A stretch of 64,000 nt of DNA from Fagopyrum homotropicum (GCA_033239125.1 BSWB01000005.1:18963447-19027446), one strand, 5' to 3'. Positions 33,946 to 45,583 are shown, numbered from the stretch's first letter. Notes: a model not told the origin generated them from the letters alone. Translations and numbers: made by a program.

Positions 33946-35730
33946 AATCGAGGTCTACACCTAGTTTCGATGTAATCATAGGTAAAACGGCACGTTTTGG
34001 ATTGAAATGGAGCTAACGGAGCTAAGGAGTCATTGGAGCTACATTCTGGAGCTTAAGGAAGAACTCAGGAGGAATGGAAATGGATTAAAGATTTACTTTG
34101 GACCAGATTTAAGAAATTTTACATTCATTTGAGATTCACCTCGGCCACCTACAATACCACCTCGACCGAGGTGATCTTAAGGAGCGTCGCGACCGAGGCG
34201 AACACCCCGTCGCTGGCGAGATCTTATTTTTAGCCGAGATCTTTTATTTTTGAAAGGAAGATATCATATATTTATGGAAGGAAGATATTATTCTGGGAGA
34301 TTTATTTTAGGAGATATCGATATATTTATTAGGAAATTATCTTTTAAAGATATTTCCTATAAAATTATATTTTTAAGATAATTTTATTTTAGGAGATATG
34401 GATATATTTTATAGAAATATCTTATATCTGTAAGGAAGATATTTATTTTAGGAGATATGTATATATTTTATAGGAAATTATCTTTTTAAGATATTTTATC
34501 TTTGGAAGATAATTCTCCTATAAAAAGGGTTGGATTTTCTACAATTCAACCATCTTCGGATCAAGAGATTTCAGATCTTCGGATCATCAATGCTTGGTGA
34601 CTGAATACTTAGATATTCACAGCATCAAAAGTCCTGCAGTTGCACAAGATTTCCCTTCGAAATTGAAGGAGGAAGGAAGGATTCCTTGTTGAAGCTAGCC
34701 TTTGAAGAAAGTTTTGTGAGATTTCTCTAGGCTACTTTTGGTTGGTTGTTCTTGTTGATTTGTGACTTGGAAACACTGATTTGTCACATATTGTATTCAG
34801 TTATTGAAGTCTTTTCATTAAACTTTTCTTGTTTGATAACTGATTCCTTCTTATTAAAGTTGATTATTCTTATCATGATGATTGTTGGCTAAATTTCTTT
34901 TGCGATTCTAGGGTGATTGACTAAAAGTTGTTGACAGAATGATCTTAATCCCAGCCGGACCCTGAAAGCTCGAGTCTTTATCTTAACCAACGAACATCTC
35001 GCTCAGTCGATGAACACCTCGGCCGGGGTGGATTCTGTCTGACCGAGGTGAACGTTTTCCTGATCCTAATCTGAGTTAAGATCCAGTTTGCAAAACCCTG
35101 TCCTTATTAATCCTTTCCTGGTTCAATGCAAGTCTAGGATGAGACTTACCCGGTGACTCCTTTGCTTGTTTACCTAAGATCATAAGCGATAGGTAATAAA
35201 AGTTTATTCTTTATTGGGGTTTGAGTGTGCTTCCATTCCAATCTTGAGAGTTAGCCTGAGACTTACCCGGTAAAGGTTGATTTTATCCACTTGGTTGGTG
35301 TGTTAGTTTGAGGTTATAGTTCTTTACCTTAGTTCCTTGCGACTTACCCGGTAATAAGAATTACGGTTTGGGATAGTGAGTAGTGAGACTTACCCGGTGA
35401 TCTATTCCCACCTTAGAAACACCTTCCCTTGCAAAATCTCAACTTTGTCCGCTATATCCTTAGATCTTGAGTTTGAACCACAACTGAATGTCTTAATCTC
35501 TAGAATCCGCATTTCATCTTATTTGACTTATATCATCTTTGATTGCTTTTGATTGATTGCATTACTTGACAACCGATTCTGTGCTTGGTTTCACCTAAGT
35601 CCCTGTGTTCGACCCCTGGAATTTCTTGCTTTTACTACAATTGACCCGTACACTGCGGGTTCGTATCCTTGTTTAAGCATATTTCCTCAGTTATAAATTT
35701 AAATCTTGCACACACCTTTTGGAGCGAACA
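33946..35730 (+). repeat. G2 3' LTR, second part
   Basis: Continues the LTR after T1 and ends GGAGCGAACA. Contains CACCTCGACCGAGGTG at 34158-34173, TATAAAAAG near 34519, CACCTCGGCCGGGGTG at 35015-35030, and four ACTTACCC motifs between 35140 and 35400 at the same spacing as in the 5' LTR. Confidence 0.9.
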
Positions 35731-36854
35731 AGTTCCAAATGGGTGTTTAAGATTTTTTCACAGCCCAAATTCAAAGCCCTGTCCCAAAGAAGTCTCTACA
35801 ACCTAATGAATCGGCCTGTCTACGGCCAACCTATGGCCGTACGTATGCCGTTTGAAGACCGTTGGGAAGCCGTTTCGACTTCCGTTGAGAAGGAAATTAA
35901 TCAAATATTCCGATTGGAACTTTGGAAGGGGTATTTTTCGTGTAACCCTAGAATCCGAAAATTTCCCCTATATATTCATATTTTAGTCGTAGTGTTAGAG
36001 ACGTTGGTTCATCCCGAGTTAGGCTTCACTCAGATTTCTTCCTACCCTATCCGTCTTTCTAATTTTTTATATATTGTCTTTTCTTTATATATGATCATGT
36101 CTCGCTAAATCTCCTCATGATCTAAGGATTGGATGATCCCTATAATATTTTAATTTACTTTTTGCATATATACGAATTGAGATTGTAATATTGCTTCTTT
36201 TCAAAGAGGTTAATTCATACATTTTATTTACCTTCAAAAGAAATATTGTTTATAACTGGTTTAGATAAAACAACTGAAGAGTCACAAGCGAAGGGCGTTT
36301 TATTGAATATAACTTGGTTTTGAAAGTACTAGTTTATCAAAGCTTCGGAAATTTTTAACTATCGTAAAATGTTCCGATCTTTGTACCTTTTCCTTAATGA
36401 AGAGCCAAAAGTGAAGGTTGTTCTTGCTATTTTCCTAATTTCTATGTGGTTAATGAGCTTTCCTATAATTGTCGAACCGTTGGATTAAGAGTTACGTGAG
36501 TTGGAAAGCACAATCTTTGTTTGTCTATGTCAAAGACTATTTTAGATAGTTACATGCAATTAATCATATATCAATGTTCATGAGTTATATATATATACAT
36601 CATTATCTTAATTTATTATAGTGGGATTCCTATTTTCTTAGGTCCCTTCCATCTTCCTTAGATCGCTTCCATCACATATTTGTGAACTATCGTTATTGCT
36701 TTTACATGTTACAGTTGATACCTTATTGCCTTGCTTTTCACTTAAAATAATTAATTATTAATATTATCATAATCAGACGCATTCCCTGTGATTCAATACC
36801 CGACTATACTACATCCGATCCCGTATCCTTGTGGGGGAGGTTATTGTTACTTTT
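35731..36854 (+). other. Copia RT stub followed by LTR-like relic DNA
   Basis: 35736-35754 encodes KWVFKI, the continuation of copia relic 1. After that the open frame to 36108 has no copia similarity. The stretch has features of a decayed LTR: TATATATTCATATTTTAG near 35970, an R-region-like GGATTGGATGATCCC near 36130, and at 36785-36835 CCCTGTGATTCAATACCCG then ACTACATCCGATCCCGTATCC, similar to the U5 end of gypsy LTRs. I see no clear LTR boundaries. The rest is AT-rich. Confidence 0.4.
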
Positions 36855-37330
36855 CGGTAAAATTTCCACGATCAGAGGCCAATAAAGAGTGGGTGATGGA
36901 CGATGTCACCTCAGTTCATGTGTGCCGAGACCAAACATTGTTTGACACCTTGAAGATTGGTGGAGAGTTTGGTCATTTCAACTCGGTGAGTGATGAGAAG
37001 TTGAAGATCAAAGGTACCGGAAGTGTGACCATGAGACTTCATAACAATACAAGCTACACTTTGCACAATTTGAGGTATGTGTCAATACGAACGTAAGTGT
37101 CATCTCGTTGGGTGATGACGATGGAGGGATGCATGTTCTTCGGAACAAGAAGATGGCGCAAGACGTTCAATTGGAAACATTTGGTGATACGAGGCTACGA
37201 AGACAAGAAAATTATTCTTCTTGGATGGACAAATTGTGACAAAAAGACGCAATGACATAAAAAAAAAGAAGCAGGTGAAGGTGAGATTTTCGAATTAGTG
37301 AAAATTAAAAATATAAATTAAGGGAGGAAT
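36855..37330 (+). pseudogene. Ty1/copia relic 2: protease region joined to the 3' end
   Basis: Frame 36788-37096 carries the copia protease/pre-integrase segment: WVMDD (usually W-LDSGAS), HVC, LFDTL, KLKIKGTGSVTMRLHN, YTLHNLRYV. A frameshift then leads to VISLG and GGMHVLRNKK, the expected continuation. About 150 bases later comes the polypurine tract TTAAGGGAGGAAT (37318-37330), directly before an LTR start. Integrase, RT and RNase H are therefore missing between protease and LTR. The catalytic aspartate region is altered (DDVTS instead of DSGAS). This is a deletion derivative or a heavily rearranged remnant. Confidence 0.65.
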
Positions 37331-37606
37331 TGTTGGGTTAATTTTATATATTTAATATTAATGGGTTAATATATACCAGTGGGTATATTAATTATGTTAA
37401 GCCCAAATATTGGCTTAGTTGTGGCCCGTGAGTTCACCCAATTTGATGAGATGCAATTTGAAGAAATTGGAGTGAACGAAAAGTTGAATCTTATGAGCAA
37501 ATATTAATAGAGATTAATATAGAATAATCAAGATTAGTAATAACATCCACTTTAGCAATTTCTTTCCCCCTCAATCGAATCCATTCGTGATTTTTCAATA
37601 CATTTA
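37331..37606 (+). repeat. Copia relic 2: start of the 3' LTR
   Basis: Starts TGTTGGGTTAATT immediately after a polypurine tract, as copia LTRs do. The far end is not clear; a MITE insertion begins at 37607. Confidence 0.5.
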
Positions 37607-37787
37607 GGGCCCGTTTGGAAGAACCGGGAATCATTTCCGGTAAAGGAATGTTTCCGAATCAGTCAAAAGCTACGTTTGGTTAGAGGTCTTTTAACACATA
37701 AAAGTAATCTCATCCATTCCATTTCCTTTCTCTACCCTTATTCAATTCCATTCCGTTTCCATTCCACCGTTCCAACCAAACGGGCAC
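37607..37787 (+). mobile_element. PIF/Harbinger-like MITE (181 bp)
   Basis: Ends GGGCCCGTTTGG and CCAAACGGGCAC are inverted repeats (10 of 12), flanked by TTA on both sides (37604-37606 and 37788-37790). The 3-bp TTA duplication and GGGC-GTTTGG ends are typical of Tourist-like elements. No coding capacity. A diverged relative lies at 58940-59012. Confidence 0.75.
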
Positions 37788-37790
37788 TTA

Positions 37791-38324
37791 ATGAACCTAT
37801 TATACTTTTATTCTCAATTGATTTTAGGATAAAATTCATACTATTTATGTATTGAGTTTGATCCTAACGTACTAAATGTTCTGCAAATGTAAAAACCCAA
37901 GTTATTTTGCTCCACCGGAATTTTGTAAAGCATGAAGCCAATTAGAAGTTGTAGATCATTTGAGAGATACACAATAGGACATGTCTCATCCTCTCTACAC
38001 TCTAAGAACTAAAAAAAGTCGAATCATGTCACAAAATATTGTCTTGATCTTTTTGTTTCCATATTATGATATTTACAACAAAAGTTGAAAGCTAAAAGTG
38101 TATATATTAATATGAAAAGGCTTAACACAAGAAACACAACATTTTTATTAAACACGAACTTATTTTGCAATAGAACATGTATAGGATAACAATATTGGAG
38201 AGTTTGATTAATTAGGACATTTTAGTGTATCTTAAGAACTAGACTCTTTTCCATGTTAGGATTCGCTCAATTCCCAAAAGCCCTTAATTAGTGAAAACCC
38301 TAATTTGGAGTTTGGATAATATCT
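37791..38324. other. Unique AT-rich DNA 3' of the DUF1677 gene
   Basis: No repeats or frames. Must contain the 3' UTR and polyadenylation region of the minus-strand gene; I cannot place the site. Confidence 0.4.
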
Positions 38325-38954
38325 TTACTTGCTCCAATCAAAGTCTTTCATCTCCCTTGCAAGAGCAGGCATGCAACTTGAGCTCCTAGCAATCCCTCCG
38401 GGCCTTGATCCTTTGTTATGATCCTTAGGACTCACGGATTGTGTCCGTGCCCTAGAGCTATTCTTCTTCAACAATTCGCGCATAACTTGTGCTTGACACA
38501 ACACCGGGTAAGCCCTTCCAAGTTTGTTGAACCTCATACACTGACTCATATGAACCTCGAGAGCCTTCTCCACACTCTTCCCTCCGTCCTTATCCATCTC
38601 CTCCTTGACGGCCTCAGAGCAGAGGCCGCATATCCACTTCCCGGAATACTTCTCCCTCACCTTCCCTATGTACTCTAGGGTACACTCCTCACTCATTCCA
38701 CAACACTCACACTTTGCATCCTCAACTTCCGATATGGGAGGGAGAGCATTCACCGATGTGCTTTTGAGTACCTCCTCGTCTATGTTGCTTAGCTCAAACG
38801 AGATGTCTGAGATCGTCCTATAGAGGCTCTCGGATGAAAGCTTTGGAGGCGTCGTCATGTTCTTGCTTGACCTCTTGCAAGAGTAGGAGCTAGAAATGAC
38901 TTCTCCATGGGGTGCCATGTCTTTGCTAGATACAAAGTGGTGAAAATGAAACAA
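38325..38954 (-). CDS. DUF1677 family protein
   Basis: A 209-residue plant protein. The Cys-rich core at residues 80-165 has CECCGMSEEC (82-91), VREKYSGKWICGLCSEAV (99-116) and a further Cys at 139 (MSQCMRF). This is the signature of DUF1677, a plant-only family with a putative zinc-binding fold and no established biochemical function. N-terminal residues 1-60 and the Ser-rich tail (167-195, SSSCMPALAREM) look disordered. A second Met at residue 13 (MAPHG) could be the true start. No intron is needed. A minus-strand TATA box (39046-39038) lies 84 bases upstream of the ATG and a CCAAT box (39081-39077) further up. It is the only intact host gene in the window. The frame is clean, so it is probably functional. 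Confidence 0.9.
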   Translation of the reverse strand: MFHFHHFVSSKDMAPHGEVISSSYSCKRSSKNMTTPPKLSSESLYRTISDISFELSNIDEEVLKSTSVNALPPISEVEDAKCECCGMSEECTLEYIGKVREKYSGKWICGLCSEAVKEEMDKDGGKSVEKALEVHMSQCMRFNKLGRAYPVLCQAQVMRELLKKNSSRARTQSVSPKDHNKGSRPGGIARSSSCMPALAREMKDFDWSK

Positions 38955-39037
38955 GGCTTGAAAGTTTTCTTTGTGTAAAGGCTTTCTTAGGGTTTCTCTT
39001 TGTTTCCTCTAAGGTTTGGAGATCTATGACGTACGGC

Positions 39038-39081
39038 TTATATATAGACGATGTCGAGAATCGAAAAGGTCATTCGATTGG
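39038..39081 (-). promoter_or_regulatory. Core promoter of the DUF1677 gene
   Basis: Minus strand: TATATATAA (39046-39038) and CCAAT (39081-39077), about 30 bases apart. Further upstream are ACGTG repeats (39178-39192) and CATGCA words (near 39200-39240), which match ABRE-core and RY-type elements in name only. Confidence 0.65.
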
Positions 39082-40510
39082 ACAGTAATGATGAAGATTC
39101 ATGCATTGATGATTAATGTCCACATGAAAGTAAAGGATTCGTGTCATGAAAAGACTTGGCCAGATTTTTCGTGAATGTACGTGAACGTGAATCAATTAGT
39201 AATTGCATGCAGTTGTGTGTCTTTTTCGTGCGTGCATGCAAATTGCTAGCTAGCTAGCTACCTCAACCGTACATTCTCGTTGTTTATCGTTTTAGTTAAT
39301 GGTTTTCTTGTTGCTGCTGGTTTTCTTGTTATCAACTTTCAAAATTTATTAATTTTTTCAGAGAAAAAAGTAAACAATACTCTTTCGAAGAACAATATAA
39401 GACATTTAACATTCAAAGTAATATTCCCAAAAAAAAAAAATTCAAAGTAATATTAATACAAATATTAAATAACTTAAAAGTACGGAATTACATTTTTAAT
39501 AACAAAAAAATTCATATTTTGTTACTAATTAATTTTTGTTGCTCTTTATAATTGATGAATAAAAATAAAATATGCATAAATGATAATTTTCTTAACTTAT
39601 TATTTAGAAAAATATAAGCGTATTATATTCGTGCATAAATATTAAAGGTTAAAAATATCTTATACACTTGGAGCTAGGGAGTACGTAGTTTTGTAGGGAC
39701 TTTGTATCATCAAAGAAAAAATGAAAAACGTAAAGGTGTAAGCTTGAAGTTTTTAACAAAGAAAGATTAAATAGGGTTTTGTTAGTATTCAATTAACTAA
39801 CCGTTCATATATATATATTATCAACTTACAATTTATCACTCCGTACTGAAAGAACCCGTTTTACCCGAACCAATCCTTACTAAGTTAGCTAAGTAGAGGT
39901 TTTCGACTATTTACGAGCACAAGAGAATGCGAATCAGTTTTCTGCGTATTACTTGTTTGTAAATCCATTTTCTAGTAAGGTAGCCATACAGTGAGTACTC
40001 CTAAAGATATATATGTCGGTAAAATTATTAAATTATTTTTTATAATCCGGCGAGTTTAATACGTGAATGAGATACACGTAAAGTAAACCTTACACACAAA
40101 CATTCGGAGTTTCATCCTATAACCAATTAAAAATAGGAGGAGTTGTCCTACCTGTTATACTCCACACATATTAACAAAATTATCATCCTAAAAATCAGAA
40201 AAGAAAAGCAGAAAGAGGGTAAAATGGCTAATTGGACATACGGCTATATATTCTGGAAAACAGCTAGCCTAGCCATGCAAAAAGGGCATAATAATTAATT
40301 AATAATCTTTTGGTATAATTACGAAGATCACGAGCACATAAATCTGTAAGATAACATTTAAAAATGAAAAGACAGGAAGAATCCAAAATATAAATTAATC
40401 GAAGAGAAGATCACGAGAAAGATATAAAGACTAGAAAGAAGTAGTCATTTTCAGAAGGTCGATCACATAAGTCTTGGTTGTTGAAGCTACCTTTTTATTT
40501 ATCATCTTCT
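39082..40510. other. Unique intergenic AT-rich DNA
   Basis: Upstream region of the DUF1677 gene. A short GCTA repeat lies at 39245-39261. No frame, no transposon ends that I can see. Confidence 0.5.
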
Positions 40511-40515
40511 ATATA

Positions 40516-40594
<79 letters not shown>
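40511..40594. repeat. (TA)n microsatellite
   Basis: About 84 bases of nearly pure TA dinucleotide; an Ile-Tyr repeat frame across it is an artefact. Confidence 0.98.
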
Positions 40595-40598
<4 letters not shown>

Positions 40599-41139
40599 GG
40601 TAGTTGCATTGTGTTGTATGTGTCTGAAGCTTAACAACCACAAGTTTTTAATAGATGAATTGAAAAAAGTTATTAAAAACTTGAGGAGCCGACTATAAGC
40701 GTACTTTTAAGTTTGATTAAAATTTAAGTTTGGCTCGTATTCGACTCGATTCTAAATGAATTGAACATGGCAATACAATATTTTCTTAATTCGTCTTATC
40801 TTTTGTGTAACGAGTGTATTGTCTTGCTTATCGATGGCTTGTTTCAAGGATTCAATTCCGCAATTCTTGCTTATAGTCATATAAATTAAAAAAAATGCTT
40901 GGTGCTTTGCAGGAATTGTATATCGATTGCTTTCGCGGCTTTATCTTTGTAGCAGTGATGATAGTGAAACCAATTTGAATTTAGTTGTAAAAGAGTTTTA
41001 GTTATGAACCAGTAGTATTTTGACCGTCATACAAATCATTGTTTTATAGGTACAAATGGAGAAGCTTAGTGAAAATTGTATCATATAGATTATTGTCGAG
41101 TCTTATGGAGCAAACAACGTCATTGTGGGGTGAGGTTGA
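40595..41139. other. Unassigned AT-rich DNA
   Basis: No recognisable gene, repeat or element end; may be decayed upstream sequence of copia relic 3. Confidence 0.4.
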
Positions 41140-42896
41140 ACCATCGTTGTCGTCGTCTTTCTTCATGTGTCTAGTTCAATCTCAAAATGGTGTTGTTATA
41201 TGACACCATGTTACCATTTTTTAAAAAAGGTTTAACTCTTCTTTCTCATGCTTGCCTTAATTCCTACAAGAGTATAAATGCTTTTCACACGTCCTTCTTT
41301 CTTCACAATAGGACTATCACCACCTTGAGTATTGTTCAAATTGTATCTCTATATGCGTGTCTATTTAGAAAGAGTCTTGACTATAGGTTTCTTAAGTTGT
41401 TTTGTTTGGTTGTCTATGCCACCCGTTCCTCTATCCTACAAACTTGAGTATTGTTCCCTTCCGTGCATAATTGTTGATATAACTCGAAGTATAAGGCTTA
41501 TCTTTGTCACCATATTCCTACTTGTGGTCTTTATATTGCTCGTAATGTTGTTTTGACGAAATTACATTTTTGTATTCGTCTCTTTTCCCGTTTGTCAAAA
41601 CACGTGTTATCACCACCTTCCCATTCACTTAACAAATTATGTTCTTAACAATCATAAAGCCATACACACCACTAACCACCCGCTTCGGCCTTCACCCAAC
41701 TTTTATAATGAGTCTAAAACGTACATGCAATGCTAAAAAATACTCGAATGAAAAAATGCAATGCATGTAGAATATGGGGTGCTCATTTGTAATGGGTCTT
41801 GAGATATTATCCACATCCTTCTCGGTCTAACGTTGTTGGTTGCAAGTGGGTTTACATGTAAAACCATAAGACAGATGATTCACTTGCGCAATACAAAACA
41901 TGACTTGTTGCAAAATGTTTCAATCAAGAGAAGGTTGTGGATTATTTTGACACCTTCAGCCCCGTCCTATTGCCTACTACAATTCGTACAATTCTTTGTT
42001 TTGTAGTTACACATAGTTGGGCACTCCGTTAGGTAGACATTAACAATAATTCTTTGAATGATGGTCTTATAGAGAAGATGTTCATGCACCAACCTCCGGA
42101 TTCCATTAATTTGTCACGACCTACACATGTTTGTTACGTAGAACTCACCGGGGATGATCTTATTATCATAGACTCTTCTATTGTCGTTATTGATTAGTTT
42201 GTGCAATCATTGAATGCAACATTCTTCCATCATGATCTTGAGAATTTACATTATTTCTCGGGCATTGAATTACTTCGTCACAAGGACTCATTACTCCTCA
42301 CCCAACTAAAATATATTAGGTACCTCCTTGAGTGTAGTCATATGACTGATGCTAAGATGATCTTGTTTTCGGCCAAACTTGGTTCTCAACTTCTTTAGGA
42401 CGGTGACCCCTTTGATTATTCTCACTTATATTGCAATATTGTTTATGCTTTGTATTTTGTTACCATTAGTCGCGCTAAGATCTCGTATGTTGTAAATCAT
42501 ATTTGTTATCTTATGTATAATCCTACTACCATTCATTTGATAGTTGTCAAGCGCATTATCCGCTACTTGAAGAGCACCATTACCCATGTTTTGTATTTTT
42601 GCGTTGCCTTTGATGCCCATCTTGTTGCCTTCACAAATGCCGGTTGGACCTCTGATATGGATGATTGCCGGTCTTAAAATGGAAGCAAAAGTTCATTTCT
42701 CGATCTTGTAGCCTAGTTTAATACCGAGTTATTGCCTTTACTAATGCCGAACTTCTATGGATTCGTCAGTTGTTGTCTAAGCTTCATCTTTTTGTCTTAG
42801 GTGATCCCATTGTTTTGTGTGATAGTTTAAGTGCAAACTACAAGTCCACTAATCCCATCTTTCATCAATTTTCAAAAGCCATACAGACATACTACT
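41140..42896 (+). pseudogene. Ty1/copia relic 3: integrase to RNase H, heavily decayed
   Basis: Readable motifs in shifting plus-strand frames. Integrase: QSQNGV (41175), GLTLLSHACL (41230), DYRFLKLF then a GCLCYP-like segment (41380-41430), SLPC and the ARNVVF-type segment (41455-41560). RT: VGCKWVY (41840), LVAKCFNQ and DYFDTFSPV (41915-41970), IRTILCFVVTHSW, MHQPPD (42088). Downstream: FFHHDLENLHYFSGIEL (42220), RYLLECSHM, YCNIVYALYFVTISRAKISY (42430-42490), IIRYLKSTITHVL (42555), GWTSDMDDCRS (42640), and RNase H-like remnants to 42890. Many stops and frameshifts; the usual RT catalytic YVDD is not visible and the segment around 42140-42200 is shortened. G3 inserted at 42897. Confidence 0.8.
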
Positions 42897-44506
42897 TGAT
42901 AACATGTATTATAGTCTATATTTTGGGATTGGTTTGGACATTTTATCTTCATAAATCTGCATGTATGGATGTATATTCTTGATCGTTATGTTGTTTTGTT
43001 TACCTTTGCAAAAATCGAGGTCTACACCTAGTTTTGTTGTACTTGTAGGAAAAATACACGTTTTGGAGCAATATGGAGCAAAGGGATTTAAGGAGTCGTT
43101 GGAGCTATATTATAGAACATTGATGAGCTACAAGAAAGGCTTAAGAACCATGGAAGTTGAACAAAAGTTTGATTTTGGACCAGATTAGAGAGATTTGCAT
43201 GCAACTGAGGATCACCTCGGATGGCTATAGTACCATCTCGACCGAGGTGACTCCGCTGGGCTGGATCGAGACGGATGGCCCATAAGATTTTTTATTCATG
43301 GCACAAGATCTTCTATTTTTTGCAAGTGATTTTCCTATATATTGGGATGGATTTTCTGGATGGAAGCATGGCCATTTAGCTGATTAGTTTGGAAGATTGA
43401 AGATATTCCAAGGAAGAAAGTTGACTTTGAAGATAAAGTTGAAGGCTTTATAGGAAGTTGTAGGGTTTTCTTAGATTGTTTGATTGTTGTCTTTTGGTTT
43501 GTTATTGAGGAACACATTTTGCTGTTTGTTTGATTGAGTGATTATTGAGACCTTTGTGTTAAGGTTTTCTTGTTTGAATATTGAGTCCCTTTTTATATAT
43601 TTAATTGTTATTATCATGATGATTGTTGGCTGAGTTCTTTGTGCGATTCTAGGGTGATTGGCTGAAAGTTGTGGGAAAGACAATGAAAGAATGAGCCTTT
43701 ATCCCAGTGGACCCTGAAAGCTCAAGCCAAACCTTAACCGAACCTCACCTCGGTCCGTTCATAGAACATCTCGACCGAGATGGAACATGAACTGAGCGAG
43801 GCGATCCCTTTTCTGATCCATATCTGAGTTGAGGTTCCAGTTTGCCAAATCCTATCCTTGTTACACCTATCCTGGTCCATACGCAAGCCTAAGATGAGAC
43901 TTACCTAGTGATTCCTTTGCTTGTATACCCAAGATCATGAGTGTTAGGTAATAAAGGTTTATCTTTTATTAGGGTTTGAGTGTGCCTTCATCCTACCTTT
44001 GAGAGTTAGTTTGAGACTTAACCGGTGAAGGTTAGTTATATTCCCTTAGGTGGTGTGTTGGTTTGAGATTATAGTTCCTTTCCTTAGTTCCTTGAGACTT
44101 ACCCGGTGAGAGGATCTTTGGTTTGGGATAGTGAGTAGTGAGACTTACCCGGGGATCTATTCCCACCTTAGAAATACCTTCCCTTTGCAAACCTCAGCTT
44201 TGTCCACGTTATCCTTTGAGATCTTGAGTCGGAACCACAACTGGATGCTTTGATCTTTAGAATCTGCATTTTCTTTATCTGATTATTACATCATCTTTGA
44301 TATCTTTGCTTTGTTGCGTGCTTTTAATTGACAACCTGAATTGCCGTGCATTGTTTCACCATAGTCCCTGTGTTCGACCCTAGAGTATTTGCTATTATTA
44401 CAATTGATCCGTACACTGCGAATTCACATATTGTTTCAGGCTTATATTTTAGGTTATAAATTTAAAGCTATATCCTTCACCATACACACACGTCTGAGAG
44501 CGAACA
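42897..44506 (+). repeat. G3 5' LTR (1.61 kb)
   Basis: Starts TGATAACATG and ends GAGCGAACA. Inverted-repeat type sites lie at 43213-43275 (CATCTCGACCGAGGTG near 43228) and 43745-43805 (CATCTCGACCGAGATG). Four GACTTACCCGGTAA-type motifs start at 43898, 44015, 44096 and 44142. Confidence 0.88.
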
Positions 44507-44512
44507 AGTTTT

Positions 44513-44530
44513 TGGCGCCGTTGCTAGGGA
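44513..44530 (+). other. G3 primer binding site
   Basis: TGGCGCCGTTGCTAGGGA: tRNA-Asp type with one C-to-T change. Confidence 0.85.
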
Positions 44531-44635
44531 CTTGGTCAAGACCAAGTTCGGCTTTAGTTGTCTTTTGGGGTTGCTGCCCTTGTTGCTATTGATAACTTTA
44601 CTTGAGTGATTTGGCAGGATCTTTCTTTAGGTTTA

Positions 44636-45583
44636 TGCGAAGAACTCGTGCTTGGAAGGAAATCGTTCCCTAGATCCCGAACCAGAAAAGACGTACAAAA
44701 GAAGATTGAAAGAAGCTAAGATGGCCGATCAAGATAATCGAGATCTTGAAGCCGAATTGAAGGATGCATTGGAACAACTTCGGCTCAGTAAAAAAGAATT
44801 ACAGAGAGAGAAAGAAGAGACTCGTGCAAGAACATAAGAGATTCAAGCTGATATGGTTGCATTACGAGCCCAGATTCTACCTCGACCGGTCCCAGTTGCT
44901 CGACCGGGGCAGGATCCAACCCTAATTTCACCGGCCGAGATACATCCACCATCTCGGTTGCCGGATATTGTTGACCGAGGTAACCTTTTCGCTGGAGCTC
45001 TGCAAACCCTTGGTCAAAGGATGGACCCGAATCACCAAGTGAGGCATCCAGGAGTTAAACTAGGAGATCAAGCTGAGCATAATTATGAGCTTTGACCGCA
45101 AGTTCTAAATATGATTCGACAATGTCAATTTGGAGGCATGGAAAGAGAATCTCTACATCAACATATTCAAAACTATGAGATTCTTATGGAGACTTTGAGA
45201 CCATCAAGAGTGGAGAACGACAACTACAAGCTAAGACATTTCTACTTCTCTTTGAAAGACAAGGCGCTAGCTTGGTATCAATCTCTTCCGGGTAGAAGAG
45301 TTAACACATGGGAATAGATGACTACGGAGTTTCTTACCAAGTTCTTTCCCCCCATCAAAGACCGCTGAATTGAGGGGTAAGATCAACGCTTTTGTTATGA
45401 GGGATAGAGAAAGTTTGTTCAAGTCATTGGAGAGGTTCGAGAACCTTTTATTGGATTGCCCTCACCATAGGATTCCGAAGATTGAGTTGCTAGAGATTTA
45501 CTTCAAGGGGTTGGATGAGGAAACTCAATTTAAACTCCAATCACTTTTTGCTGGAGCTTTTATGAATACAGCGGTTGATGAAG
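44636..45583 (+). pseudogene. G3 gag, broken and truncated
   Basis: Starts MRRTRAWKEIVP at 44636, then a one-base deletion creates a stop; the frame resumes with DPEPEKTYKRR. Further breaks: a stop at 44835-44837, one at 45093-45095, one at 45315-45317, and a frameshift near 45355. Readable domains are the coiled coil (44700-44830), TLGQRMDPN (45005), MIRQCQFGG, the gag domain with WYQSLPG, FLTKFFPP, and DCPHHRIPK to AVDE at 45580. Inverted-repeat half sites at 44880-44990 sit in the linker before TLGQRM, as in G1. Cut at 45584 by G4. Confidence 0.85.

Larger units (their letters stand above)
8069..35730 (+). mobile_element. G2: non-autonomous Athila-family element, split by nested insertions
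   Basis: 5' LTR 8069-9978; primer site at 9985; short internal region 9979-14712 (interrupted by solo LTR S1); 3' LTR 14713-14829 plus 33946-35730 (split by T1). Flanks GGTTC (8064-8068) and AGTTC (35731-35735) look like a target-site duplication with one change. Both flanks are the same copia RT motif, which confirms the ends. The internal region lacks most of gag, all of protease-RT-RNase H and the first part of integrase, so it could only have moved with proteins from a relative such as G1. LTR family is that of G1 and S1. Confidence 0.9.
42897..45583 (+). mobile_element. G3: Athila-type element, 5' part
   Basis: LTR 42897-44506, primer site 44513, broken gag to 45583, then interrupted by G4. 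No further G3 sequence is in the window. Its LTR is a diverged relative of the G1/G2 family. Possible target ACTAC-type flank at 42892-42896 (CTACT). Confidence 0.85.

Noticed and set aside
35719..36108. 129-codon frame after G2
   Set aside because: Only about eight codons belong to the copia RT motif; the rest looks like non-coding LTR-like DNA.
40474..40698. Frame with a long Ile-Tyr repeat
   Set aside because: Produced by the (TA)n microsatellite.
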